Assembly: GCA_900765105.1 (NCBI GenBank)
Contig: CAAFQM010000170.1
Coordinates: 1 to 25,344 of the forward strand
Origin: an uncultured Faecalibacterium sp.
GTDB taxonomy: Bacteria; Bacillota; Clostridia; Oscillospirales; Ruminococcaceae
DNA length: 25,344 bases
Direction of reading: 5' to 3'
A program made the translations under genes and the position numbers. Positions 1 through 6,893 of this stretch are shown in pieces. A model generated the notes under the pieces. The model was given only the letters and a program-made list of their open reading frames with translations. It was not told the origin of the DNA and ran no database searches. Position 1 is the first letter of the stretch, and every line of letters starts with the position of its first letter.

Positions 1-606
1 GGCATCGGTCTGGGCCACGACTTCCTGCGCCATGTGGAGCGCTGCCGCCTGCTGCTGCATGTGGTGGACGTTTCCGGCAGCGAGTGCCGCGACCCCATCG
101 AGGACTTTGAAAAGATCAACGAAGAGCTGGCAAAGTTCAGCTCCGTGCTGGCCGAGCGCCCGCAGATCGTGGTGGGCAACAAGTGCGATCTGGCCACCGA
201 GGAGCAGATTGGCACCTTCCGCAAGTATGTGGAAGATAAGGGCCTGACCTTCGTGGCCATCTCCGCTGCCACCATGCAGGGCGTGAAGGAGCTGCCGGGT
301 CTCGTGTACAACCGCCTGAAGGATATCCCGCCGGTGCCGGTGTTCGCGCCCGAGTACAAGAAGCCCGAACCCAAGGCGAACGACCGCTCGTTCAATATCA
401 AGCGGATGGAAGCCCATGTGTGGAGCGTGGAAGCTCCGTGGCTGGAGTATATTCTGGCCGGCAGCAATGTGGACGACTACGAAAGCCTGCAGTTCTTCCA
501 GCGCCAGCTGGGCGACAGCGGCATTCTGGACGCTCTGGTGGAAAAGGGCGTGCAGGAGAACGACACCATCCTCATCGGCGAGTATCAGTTCGATTATATC
601 TTCTAA
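1..606 (+). CDS. obg: GTPase Obg, C-terminal part (5' end outside window)
   Basis: This is the last 201 residues of the ribosome-assembly GTPase Obg/CgtA, a cytoplasmic protein that binds the 50S subunit and is linked to stress signalling. The fragment opens inside the G domain with GIGLGHDFLRH and DVSGSE, typical of Obg just after the switch II/G3 region. It then shows the G4 motif NKCD (about residues 60-63 of the fragment) and the G5-like SAAT. The last 65 residues or so (WSVEAPWLEYILAGSNVDDY onward, ending GEYQFDYIF) match the Obg-specific C-terminal OCT domain. The OCT domain separates Obg from other GTPases, so the call is firm. The reading frame is open to the window edge. It is followed by a structured repeat and then mrnC on the same strand, a plausible shared transcript. 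Confidence 0.95.
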   Translation, partial: GIGLGHDFLRHVERCRLLLHVVDVSGSECRDPIEDFEKINEELAKFSSVLAERPQIVVGNKCDLATEEQIGTFRKYVEDKGLTFVAISAATMQGVKELPGLVYNRLKDIPPVPVFAPEYKKPEPKANDRSFNIKRMEAHVWSVEAPWLEYILAGSNVDDYESLQFFQRQLGDSGILDALVEKGVQENDTILIGEYQFDYIF

Positions 607-619
607 AATGGGAAACTGG

Positions 620-760
620 CTCGCCCTCTCCGTCCGCTCGCTAAACTCGCGTCTACCTCTCCCAAGGGGAGAGGCCTTGGCAGTGCGGCAGACTTTCCGG
701 TTTTGCCAAAGGCTCTCCCTTTGGGAGAGCTGCTGAGCGCAGCGAAGCTGAGAGGGCGAG
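620..760. repeat. Structured intergenic repeat, copy 1, with 11-bp terminal inverted repeats
   Basis: A 141-bp element lies between obg and mrnC. It begins CTCGCCCTCTC (620-630) and ends GAGAGGGCGAG (750-760), a perfect 11-bp terminal inverted repeat. Inside are further hairpins: CCTCTCCC/GGGAGAGG (656-663 with 667-674) and CTCTCCC-TTT-GGGAGAG within 711-731. A second member with the same ends and the same inner GGCTCTCCCTTTGGGAGAGCT core lies at 6507-6693. It has no coding capacity. The size and palindromic ends suggest a MITE- or REP-like family. It ends only 24 bp before the mrnC start, so it is probably transcribed within the obg-mrnC mRNA. Confidence 0.8.
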
Positions 761-784
761 GACGCTTTCCAGAGGAAATTTTTT

Positions 785-1189
785 ATGAACGAATCGGAAA
801 AGATCGACCCGCGGGAGTTAAGCCCGCTGGCGCTGGCTTTTGTGGGCGACAGTGTGCTGGAACTGCTGGTGCGTCAGCGCCTTGCGGAGCACCACCGCCT
901 GTCTGCCGGCAAACTGAACGCCGAAAAGGTCAAGTACGTCTCGGCCCGGGCACAGTTCCGGGAAGAACAGCTGCTGGAACCGCTGTTCACGGAAGAAGAG
1001 CTGGCCATGTTCAAGCGGGGACGCAACGCCAGCAAGGCCAGTGTGTCCAAGCACGCCTCCCCGGAAGAGTACCGCGCTTCCACCGGTTTTGAATGTCTGC
1101 TGGGCTGGCTGTACCTGAACGGTCAGCTGAGCCGGGTGCACGAGCTGTTCGATACCCTGTGGCAGCAGTTTGACCCCAACGAAAAATAA
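785..1189 (+). CDS. mrnC: Mini-ribonuclease III
   Basis: A 134-residue protein matching Mini-RNase III, a compact RNase III relative with only the catalytic domain. In Bacillus it trims the ends of 23S rRNA precursor in the cytoplasm. The RNase III signature region is LALAFVGDSVLELLVR (about residues 15-30, containing the acidic residues of the active site). The conserved AQFREEQLL and FKRGRNA follow, and the second signature is YRASTGFECLLGWLYL near residues 96-112. There is no dsRNA-binding domain, as expected for this family, and the length is normal. The ATG at 785 has an AGAGGAAAT SD at 771-779. The gene ends just before a strong terminator. Confidence 0.92.
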   Translation: MNESEKIDPRELSPLALAFVGDSVLELLVRQRLAEHHRLSAGKLNAEKVKYVSARAQFREEQLLEPLFTEEELAMFKRGRNASKASVSKHASPEEYRASTGFECLLGWLYLNGQLSRVHELFDTLWQQFDPNEK

Positions 1190-1193
1190 ACGC

Positions 1194-1250
1194 GAAAGCC
1201 CGCTGCTTTCCGCACTGGAAAACAGTGCCGGAGGGCAGCGGGCTTTGCTG
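1194..1250. terminator. Bidirectional intrinsic terminator after mrnC
   Basis: AAAGCCCGCTGC (1195-1206) pairs perfectly over 12 bp with GCAGCGGGCTTT (1235-1246). An inner small hairpin (CACTG/CAGTG) sits in the loop. It follows the mrnC stop at once and also faces the convergent small gene at 1291-1473, so it can serve both. The T-tract is short. Confidence 0.75.
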
Positions 1251-1290
1251 TCTGGCTGTGCGCCTGCGGTCCGTCAGGCGCAGTCAGCGT

Positions 1291-1473
1291 TTAGCGGCTG
1301 TTGGTGGAGTTTTTGGCGCTCTCGTCGTCGGCACCCTTGGTGTACTGGTTGGGGTGCTTGTGCTCGTTGGTGGCGCTGTTGGAAGTCTGGTTGCTGGTGC
1401 GGTTGGACGTCTGGTTGGATGTGCGATTGGAAGTCTGATTCTTGCAGTTGTTGCTGCGGTTTTCGGTTGCCAT
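1291..1473 (-). CDS. Small Asn/Thr/Ser-rich repeat protein of unknown function
   Basis: A 60-residue protein read on the minus strand. Its ATG (complement of 1471-1473) is preceded by a good SD, AAAGGAGCG, 8 nt upstream. The sequence is low complexity: after MATENRSNNCKNQ it runs through four-residue units of the form (R/Q)TSN, five in a row, then turns mixed and charged (EHKHPNQ, KGADDES). Thirteen of 60 residues are Asn. There is no signal peptide, no membrane segment and a single Cys. The composition recalls gamma-type small acid-soluble spore proteins, but no real motif is shared, so no function is claimed. It converges on mrnC across a shared terminator and is divergent from the methyltransferase at 1579. 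The SD and composition support a real gene; the repetitive codons could instead be a chance open frame. Confidence 0.6.
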   Translation of the reverse strand: MATENRSNNCKNQTSNRTSNQTSNRTSNQTSNSATNEHKHPNQYTKGADDESAKNSTNSR

Positions 1474-1578
1474 AATGAAACGCTCCTTTCGGTTTTCCGT
1501 GCGGGGCGGGTGTGCCCCTCACAAGGGTTAGTGTGGCCGTCGCCGATGGTTTTATTCATGATACAGGAGGAACGCAGA

Positions 1579-3117
1579 ATGCCTACGGAATATTTTGAGC
1601 AGCGGGAGCGTGCTTTGCTGGGCGACCGGTTCGATGTGCTGTATGCCGCCCCGCAGGAGACGGCGGAGCGGGGCGTGACCGTCTCGGCGCTGCGCACCAC
1701 GCCGGAGCAGTTTGCGCAGAAGGCCGATTTCCCGCTGGAAGCGTCGCCCTTCTGCAGGGCAGCGTTCGTGGTGCATCAGCCGGACTTTAAGCCCGGTCGG
1801 CACCCATACCACCACGCGGGCGTGTTCTACTCGCAGGAGCCGTCGGCGTCCTCGGCGGCACCGTTGCTGGGCGTGCAGCCGGGTATGCGGGTGCTGGACA
1901 TGTGCGCGGCCCCCGGCGGCAAGAGCAGTCAGCTGGCTGCCGCTTTGCAGGGGCGGGGCGTTCTGGTGAGCAACGAGTACGTTGCCGCCCGCGCCGAAAT
2001 TTTAAAAAGCAATCTTGAGCGCATGGGCGTTTCCAATGCCGTGGTGCTCAACGAGACGCCTGCCCGCATCGCCGAGGCGCTGCCGGAGTTTTTCGACCGG
2101 GTGCTGGTGGATGCGCCCTGCTCCGGCGAGGGCATGTTCCGCAAGGAGCCGGTGGCCCGGCAGCAGCACTGCGAAGCACTGGTGAAGCAGTGCGCCGGGC
2201 TGGGCGCGGAAATTCTGGACTGTGCTGCCGCTGTGCTGGCACCGGGCGGGCAGCTGGTATACTCCACCTGCACCTTTGCGCCGGAAGAGGACGAGGGACA
2301 GGTGGCAGCCTTCCTGCAGCGCCACCCGGAGTTTACGCTGGCCGATGCGCTGGGCAACGTGGATTACACCTTCGGCAGCGAGGGTGAAGCAAACCGCACC
2401 GGCGGCCTGCCGCTGGACGTGAGCAAGGTGCGCCGCATCTGGCCCTGTCAGGGCGGCGAAGGCCACTTTATGGCAAGGCTCATCAAGGCGGGCACGCCCC
2501 GCACCCTGCCTGCCGAGGGAGAACTTACCCCGGAAGAGCAGCTCTGGCTGGCGGCGGCAGAAGCCGCAGGCAAAAAGGCAAAGGGCAAGGGCGGCAAGCC
2601 CGCCAAAGCTCCGGACGCCCGCGCCGCCCGGCGGGAAAATGCCCGGGCCTGCCGGGATGCCGTGCAGGGCGGCCGCCGCAGCCGGGACGCCGGGGCAGGG
2701 GAGCTCAGCCCCGCCCAGAGCCTTGCAGCGTGGAAGGAATTTGCCGGGCGGTATTTCCCCACGCTGGCTGACCGTCCGGCAGTGGTGCACGGCGGCGGAG
2801 TGCTGCTGCCGGTCGCCTTCCCTCAGACGAACCTGCATGTGCTGCGGGCAGGCGTGTTCGTGGGCAGCGTGCAGAAGGGCCGCTTTGTGCCGGAGCACCA
2901 TCTGTTCACGGCCTTCGGCGCGCAGTGCACCAACCGCGAAGAACTGACGCTGGACGACCCGCGGACGGTGGAGTACCTCTCCGGCCGTGAGGTGGAAGGG
3001 CGCACCGCCGCCGACGGCTGGTGCTGCGTGACGGTGGACGGCTGGCCGCTGGGCGGCGGCAAGGTGTCCGGCGGGCGGGTGAAAAACCACTATCCCAAGG
3101 CGCTGCGCCTGCTGTGA
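1579..3117 (+). CDS. RsmB/NOP-family RNA (cytosine-C5) methyltransferase, RsmF-like
   Basis: A 512-residue SAM-dependent RNA m5C methyltransferase, probably acting on rRNA. The SAM-binding loop is DMCAAPGGKSSQ (107-118). The two catalytic Cys of the NOP2/Sun family are visible: C181 in DAPCSGEGMFRK and C231 in STCTF. Together these fix the family. The C-terminal half has a basic low-complexity linker (KKAKGKGGKPAKAPDARAARR) and then a domain resembling the RsmF/YebU C-terminal RNA-binding part (AAWKEFAGRYFPTLADRP onward). The ATG at 1579 was chosen because AGGAGG lies 8 nt upstream. The frame is open for a further 350 bp upstream, but that part translates to unnatural sequence and overlaps the small minus-strand gene. 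The exact rRNA site cannot be read from sequence. Confidence 0.9.
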   Translation: MPTEYFEQRERALLGDRFDVLYAAPQETAERGVTVSALRTTPEQFAQKADFPLEASPFCRAAFVVHQPDFKPGRHPYHHAGVFYSQEPSASSAAPLLGVQPGMRVLDMCAAPGGKSSQLAAALQGRGVLVSNEYVAARAEILKSNLERMGVSNAVVLNETPARIAEALPEFFDRVLVDAPCSGEGMFRKEPVARQQHCEALVKQCAGLGAEILDCAAAVLAPGGQLVYSTCTFAPEEDEGQVAAFLQRHPEFTLADALGNVDYTFGSEGEANRTGGLPLDVSKVRRIWPCQGGEGHFMARLIKAGTPRTLPAEGELTPEEQLWLAAAEAAGKKAKGKGGKPAKAPDARAARRENARACRDAVQGGRRSRDAGAGELSPAQSLAAWKEFAGRYFPTLADRPAVVHGGGVLLPVAFPQTNLHVLRAGVFVGSVQKGRFVPEHHLFTAFGAQCTNREELTLDDPRTVEYLSGREVEGRTAADGWCCVTVDGWPLGGGKVSGGRVKNHYPKALRLL

Positions 3118-3174
3118 ACCGGCAGAAAAAGCGCATTTTTCCGCGATCAGCGCCGAAAACCGGGCGGATAAGGC

Positions 3175-3203
3175 TTGAACGCCCTGCCCGGTTGTGCTAC
3201 AAT
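3175..3203 (+). promoter_or_regulatory. Promoter of yebC
   Basis: TTGAAC (3175-3180), a 17-nt spacer and TACAAT (3198-3203) form a good sigma-A promoter. Transcription would start near 3210, giving a leader of about 90 nt before yebC. Confidence 0.75.
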
Positions 3204-3298
3204 AATAGAGTTAGATTTTGTGTGCTGCCACAATGCGGGCGACCACAGCCCGTCTGCCCGCAGGCGGAGATTCGATAAAATACAGGAGGCTCTTTCCC

Positions 3299-4036
3299 AT
3301 GTCTGGACATAGCAAATGGAACAATATTAAGCGCAAGAAGGAAAAGACCGACGGCGCAAAGGCAAAGGTCTTTACCAAGATCGGCCGCGAGATCAGCGTT
3401 GCCGTCCGTACCGGCGGCCCCAACCCCGCTTCCAACAGCAAGCTGGCTGACCTGATCTCCAAGGCAAAGCGCATGAGCGTGCCCAACGATAACATCCAGC
3501 GTATCATCAAGAAGGCCGAGGGCGGCGACAAGACCGAGTACGAGGCAATCACTTACGAAGGCTACGGCCCCGGCGGCGTTGCCGTCATGGTCGAGACCCT
3601 GACCGACAACCGCAACCGTACCGCTGCCGACCTGCGTCACTACTTCGACAAGAACGGCGGCAATTTGGGCGCTATGGGCTGCGTGGCCTTCCTGTTCAAC
3701 CAGAAGGGCGTTATCGACATCTCTCTGGAAGATAAGGACGCCGACGAGGCCATGATGGACGCTCTGGACGCAGGTGCCGAGGACTTCGACGCCGGCGAGG
3801 ATGCAGCCGAGATCACCACCGATCCCGAGAACTACTCTGCCGTGGTCAAGGCCATGGAAGAGAAGGGCTACGAGATCCTGTCCGACGATCTGGCCATGGT
3901 GCCCATGACCACCACCCGTCTGACCGACCCCGACCAGCTCAAGGCTATGGGCAAGCTGCTGGATGCTCTGGAAGACAACGATGACGTCCAGAACGTCTGG
4001 CACAGCCTGGAGAACGAAGAGGATCTGCCGGAATAA
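3299..4036 (+). CDS. yebC: YebC/PmpR family protein
   Basis: A 245-residue protein of the YebC/TACO1 family, of usual length. It begins with the hallmark MSGHSKWNNIKRKKEKTDGA and keeps the conserved block GGPNPASNSKLADLISKAK and MSVPNDNIQRIIKKA. Next come YEGYGPGGVAVMVETLTDNRNRT and NGGNLGAMGCVAFLF, ending near LEDNDDVQNVWHS. The family was long annotated as a transcriptional regulator; newer work supports a role in translation of difficult proline-rich stretches. The ATG at 3299 has AGGAGG at 3283-3288. It is flanked by its own promoter and terminator, so it is probably monocistronic. Confidence 0.96.
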   Translation: MSGHSKWNNIKRKKEKTDGAKAKVFTKIGREISVAVRTGGPNPASNSKLADLISKAKRMSVPNDNIQRIIKKAEGGDKTEYEAITYEGYGPGGVAVMVETLTDNRNRTAADLRHYFDKNGGNLGAMGCVAFLFNQKGVIDISLEDKDADEAMMDALDAGAEDFDAGEDAAEITTDPENYSAVVKAMEEKGYEILSDDLAMVPMTTTRLTDPDQLKAMGKLLDALEDNDDVQNVWHSLENEEDLPE

Positions 4037-4061
4037 TTCCGCTGTTCTGAAATAAGATAAC

Positions 4062-4106
4062 GAAAGCCGCCCTTTGCGCTGTATGACGCAGAGGGCGGCT
4101 TTTTGC
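4062..4106 (+). terminator. Terminator of yebC
   Basis: AAAGCCGCCCT and AGGGCGGCTTTTT flank an inner stem TGCG/CGCA, ending in a T-run at about 4100-4104. It is a classic rho-independent terminator 27 nt after the yebC stop. Confidence 0.85.
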
Positions 4107-4129
4107 GCCAAAAGACCGCACAGTAGCGG

Positions 4130-4158
4130 TTGAACTTTTGCCGGAAAATCGCTATACT
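4130..4158 (+). promoter_or_regulatory. Promoter of the two-component operon
   Basis: TTGAAC (4130-4135), a 17-nt spacer and TATACT (4153-4158). The start would be near 4165, leaving a short leader with the AGGGGAGGG SD (4176-4184). Confidence 0.75.
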
Positions 4159-4192
4159 GAGAGAAACCACACAGCAGGGGAGGGATCGACGG

Positions 4193-5677
4193 ATGCACAG
4201 GCAGAATGGGCACAGCGGGGTATCGCTGCGGGCAAAGGCCACGGGCTGGCTGGCGGCAATCTTGCTGGTGACGCTGATCTCCATAGGCATTGCCACCGGT
4301 ACGGGGCAGTGGACCGTGACCCTGTTCGATACCCTCATGGAGGATAACGCCGCATGTTATGCTGCGCAGGATGCCATCAAGGCCGAGACCCGCGCCTTTG
4401 AGCGCTATGTGCGGGAGCCTTCGCAGGAGACGGAACAGGCCTACACAGCCGCCTGTGCCGGGACCGAACAGAGCCTTGCGGCGCTGCCCTTTGCGTATGA
4501 GAAGATCGGTGAGGACCGCTACGCCCGCACATGGAATCTGCGGCAGGGTTATGCGGGCTACCGGGAAAAGCGGGACGCCTTTCTGCAGTTTTCGCCCACA
4601 GATGACACTTATATTGAACAGATGTATGCTGTGATGGACCAGCAGGACCATCTGGCCGAATATGCCCTGCGGCTGACGCAGGCCACGCTGGAACAGGAGA
4701 ACACACGCTACAGCCGGCAGGCGGCTGGCATCCGGTATCTGCCGTGGCTGTATCTGGCGTTGTTCCTGACAGCGGTGGTGCTGGTGGCGCTGCTCATCCG
4801 GGCGTTGACCCGGGCGGTGGTGCTGCCGCTGCTGCAGCTGGCGCAGGCGTCCCGCAGCATCGCGGGCGGCGACTACACCGGCGCAGACATGCCGGTGGCC
4901 AGCGAGGACGAGGTGGGCCGTCTGGTAGGCACCTTCAACCAGATGAAGCACGCCATGGCCGAACATCTGTCCACCCTGAATGCCCTGCACCGGGAGGAAG
5001 TGCGGAACCTTGCGCTGGAAAAGGATCTGGAGCACACCCGGCTGGAGGTGTTGAAAAGTCAGGTGAACCCGCATTTCCTGTTCAATACCCTGAACATGAT
5101 CTCCTGCATGGCCCGGCTGGAGGATGCTTCCACCACCGACCAGATGATCGTGCATCTGGGCAGCCTGTTCCGGCACAATCTGCGCACCAAACAGCAGGAA
5201 GTGACGCTGGAAGAAGAGCTGGAAGGGCTGGACGATTACATCTATCTGCAGCAGATGCGGTTCGACGGGCGCATCACGGTGGAAAAGAAGATCAAAGCCG
5301 ACTCGGCGGCGGTGCATCTGCCGTCCTTTACGCTGCAGCCCATTGTGGAAAACGCTTTTTCCCACGGGTTGAAGTCCTGCGAAGAGGGCGGGCGCATCCT
5401 GCTGCGGGTGTGGATGCAGGGAACGCGGCTTGTCCTGACCGTGGCGGACAACGGCAAGGGCATGACGCCGGAAGAACTGGACGCCCTGCAGGAAAAGATC
5501 GCGCAGAGCGAGCAGACCGGAAAGAGCATCGGGCTGGGCAACATCTCCCGCCGCATCGGGATGCTCTATCCGGACGGGGCAATGAAGATCTACAGTCGGC
5601 CGGGGCACGGCACGGTGGTCCGGTTCGAGATCCCTCAACAGGTCAGACAGGAGGTTGCGGATTCTCATGAAGTGTAA
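4193..5677 (+). CDS. Sensor histidine kinase, YesM/LytS (His_kinase + HATPase_c) type
   Basis: A 494-residue membrane kinase that would phosphorylate the regulator encoded next. Order of parts: TM1 at about 17-36, an extracytoplasmic sensor of about 145 residues, TM2 at about 183-205, a HAMP-like segment (RSIAGGDYTGADMPVASEDEVGRL), then the His_kinase domain. The phospho-acceptor H294 sits in QVNPHFLFNT, the signature of this kinase class. The ATPase domain shows the N-box around N387 (PIVENAFSHG) and the G-boxes DNGKGM and GLGNISRR. The ATG at 4193 was chosen for its SD; an upstream in-frame ATG at 4130 overlaps the promoter. It overlaps the regulator by 11 nt, so translation is coupled. Its ligand is unknown; the TRAP operon downstream suggests an organic acid or similar small solute. 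Confidence 0.92.
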   Translation: MHRQNGHSGVSLRAKATGWLAAILLVTLISIGIATGTGQWTVTLFDTLMEDNAACYAAQDAIKAETRAFERYVREPSQETEQAYTAACAGTEQSLAALPFAYEKIGEDRYARTWNLRQGYAGYREKRDAFLQFSPTDDTYIEQMYAVMDQQDHLAEYALRLTQATLEQENTRYSRQAAGIRYLPWLYLALFLTAVVLVALLIRALTRAVVLPLLQLAQASRSIAGGDYTGADMPVASEDEVGRLVGTFNQMKHAMAEHLSTLNALHREEVRNLALEKDLEHTRLEVLKSQVNPHFLFNTLNMISCMARLEDASTTDQMIVHLGSLFRHNLRTKQQEVTLEEELEGLDDYIYLQQMRFDGRITVEKKIKADSAAVHLPSFTLQPIVENAFSHGLKSCEEGGRILLRVWMQGTRLVLTVADNGKGMTPEELDALQEKIAQSEQTGKSIGLGNISRRIGMLYPDGAMKIYSRPGHGTVVRFEIPQQVRQEVADSHEV

Positions 5678-6452
5678 GCTGATGGTGGCAGAGGACGAAC
5701 TCATCGAGCGCAAGGTTCTGTGCAAGACGCTGCAGAGGTATCTGGGTGATCTGATCACCCTTTACGAAGCCAGAAACGGCAGGGAAGCGCTGGAAATTTT
5801 TGAGCGGGAAAAACCGCAGGTGGTGGTGCTGGACATTGAGATGCCCGGTGCCACCGGGCTGGAAGTGGCCCGCCGCATCCGGGAAACGGACAAAAGCTGT
5901 GCCATTCTGTTCCTGACCGGGTTCGACAAGTTCGCCTATGCAAAGCAGGCCATCTCGGTGCGGGCGATGGACTACCTGCTCAAGCCCTATAATGAACAGG
6001 AACTGATCTTTGCGGTGGAAGAGGCCATCCGGCAGGTGTCGGCGCAGGTGCCGCCCCGCCCGGCTCCCGTGCCCGCTGCCGAGCCGGTGCGCCGCGAAGA
6101 GGACGAGGACATCCGCACGGCGCTGATCCGGGCCGAGATCAGCCGGTTCATCGAGCAGCACTACCGGGAGGACATCTCCATGCAGGATGCAGCGGCGGCG
6201 CTGCGCTACTCCGACGCCTACTTCTGCAAGCTGTTCAAGCAGTGCTTCAAGGTGAACTTTTCGGCCTACCTGAACGAGTTCCGGGTGGAAAAGGCCCGTC
6301 AGCTCATCCGTGACTCCCGCCTGAGCCTGAAGGATGTGGGCACGGCGGTAGGCTATGCCGACGCCAACTATTTTACCCGGGTGTTCAAGCGCCTGACCGG
6401 GCAGACCCCGTCGGAGTACCGGATGGCGGCAGCAGAACAGGCAGTGCAGTAA
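5667..6452 (+). CDS. Response regulator with AraC-type DNA-binding domain (YesN type)
   Basis: A 261-residue transcription regulator. The N-terminal receiver domain has the acidic pair E9/D10, the phospho-acceptor D56 in VVVLDIEMPG, T in FLTGF and K in YLLKPY. After a Pro/Ala-rich linker (VPPRPAPVPAAEPV) comes an AraC-family double helix-turn-helix. It runs from ISRFIEQHYREDISMQDAAA through LSLKDVGTAVGYADANYFTR to the typical end FKRLTGQTPSEYR. The ATG at 5667 has AGGAGG (5649-5654) 12 nt upstream; a TTG at 5655 abuts that SD and is unlikely. The paired kinase overlaps it. The likely target is the TRAP operon that follows, by context only. Confidence 0.93.
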   Translation: MKCKLMVAEDELIERKVLCKTLQRYLGDLITLYEARNGREALEIFEREKPQVVVLDIEMPGATGLEVARRIRETDKSCAILFLTGFDKFAYAKQAISVRAMDYLLKPYNEQELIFAVEEAIRQVSAQVPPRPAPVPAAEPVRREEDEDIRTALIRAEISRFIEQHYREDISMQDAAAALRYSDAYFCKLFKQCFKVNFSAYLNEFRVEKARQLIRDSRLSLKDVGTAVGYADANYFTRVFKRLTGQTPSEYRMAAAEQAVQ

Positions 6453-6470
6453 AGGTTTAGGATGCATAAC

Positions 6471-6499
6471 AGCTCTCCCGAAAGGGAGAGCTTTTTGTT
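6471..6499 (+). terminator. Terminator of the two-component operon
   Basis: A perfect 9-bp stem AGCTCTCCC-GAAA-GGGAGAGCT followed by TTTTGTTTT, 18 nt after the regulator stop. Confidence 0.9.
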
Positions 6500-6506
6500 T
6501 TGGCGG

Positions 6507-6693
6507 CTCGCCCTCTCCGTCATTGCTGACGCAATGCCACCTTGTTCCCCACTCTGTCGCTAACGCGACATCTCTCCCCGGCCGGGGAGAGTCTGTCAAA
6601 GGGAGAGGCTTTGGCAGTCCACGCAAAGTTCATGGTTTCGCCAGAGGCTCTCCCTTTGGGAGAGCTGGACGCGAAGCGGCCTGAGAGGGCGAG
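6507..6693. repeat. Structured intergenic repeat, copy 2, with 11-bp terminal inverted repeats
   Basis: A 187-bp relative of the element at 620-760. It has the same ends, CTCGCCCTCTC (6507-6517) and GAGAGGGCGAG (6683-6693), and the same inner core GGCTCTCCCTTTGGGAGAGCT (6646-6666). Its left half is longer and carries three extra hairpins: CATTGC-TGAC-GCAATG (6521-6536), TGTCGC-TAAC-GCGACA, and a CTCTCCCC/GGGGAGAG stem near 6572-6591. It has no credible ORF. It lies between the terminator of the two-component operon and the TRAP promoter, filling most of that 440-bp gap. Confidence 0.8.
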
Positions 6694-6757
6694 GACGCTG
6701 ACCGAATACAGAAACTCTTTCCTTTTTGCCAGTTTCTTTCGTCTGCGAACAGAAAAA

Positions 6758-6846
6758 TTGTACTTGGATACAACGATGACAAAATCGTGCTGGCTATCTC
6801 AAAAAATTCCCGTTTCGCAAAAATTCACAGCTTGTTAAAATATAAT
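6758..6846 (+). promoter_or_regulatory. Candidate regulated promoter of the TRAP operon
   Basis: A perfect -10 TATAAT lies at 6841-6846, preceded by TTGTTAAAA, but no good -35 sits 16-18 nt upstream. Two direct repeats AAAAATTC lie at 6802-6809 and 6819-6826 (17 nt apart), just where an activator would bind. Further up, TTGTA-N6-TACAA (6758-6773) is an inverted repeat. This fits an activator-dependent promoter, possibly used by the AraC-type regulator just upstream; no binding is proven. Confidence 0.5.
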
Positions 6847-6893
6847 CAGAAAGAAAAAACCGCGTAAAAGGGAAAAAAGAGAGGATGCAATTC

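Noticed and set aside
1225..1578. In-frame extension of the methyltransferase upstream of ATG 1579
   Set aside because: It translates to Gly/Val-rich sequence antisense to the small Asn-rich gene and crosses the mrnC terminator; the SD at 1565-1570 fixes the start at 1579.
3197..5758. An 850-codon open frame on the minus strand
   Set aside because: It is antisense to yebC and the histidine kinase, both clearly recognised; its sequence is His/Gln/Leu-rich without any motif, as expected for a shadow in GC-rich DNA.
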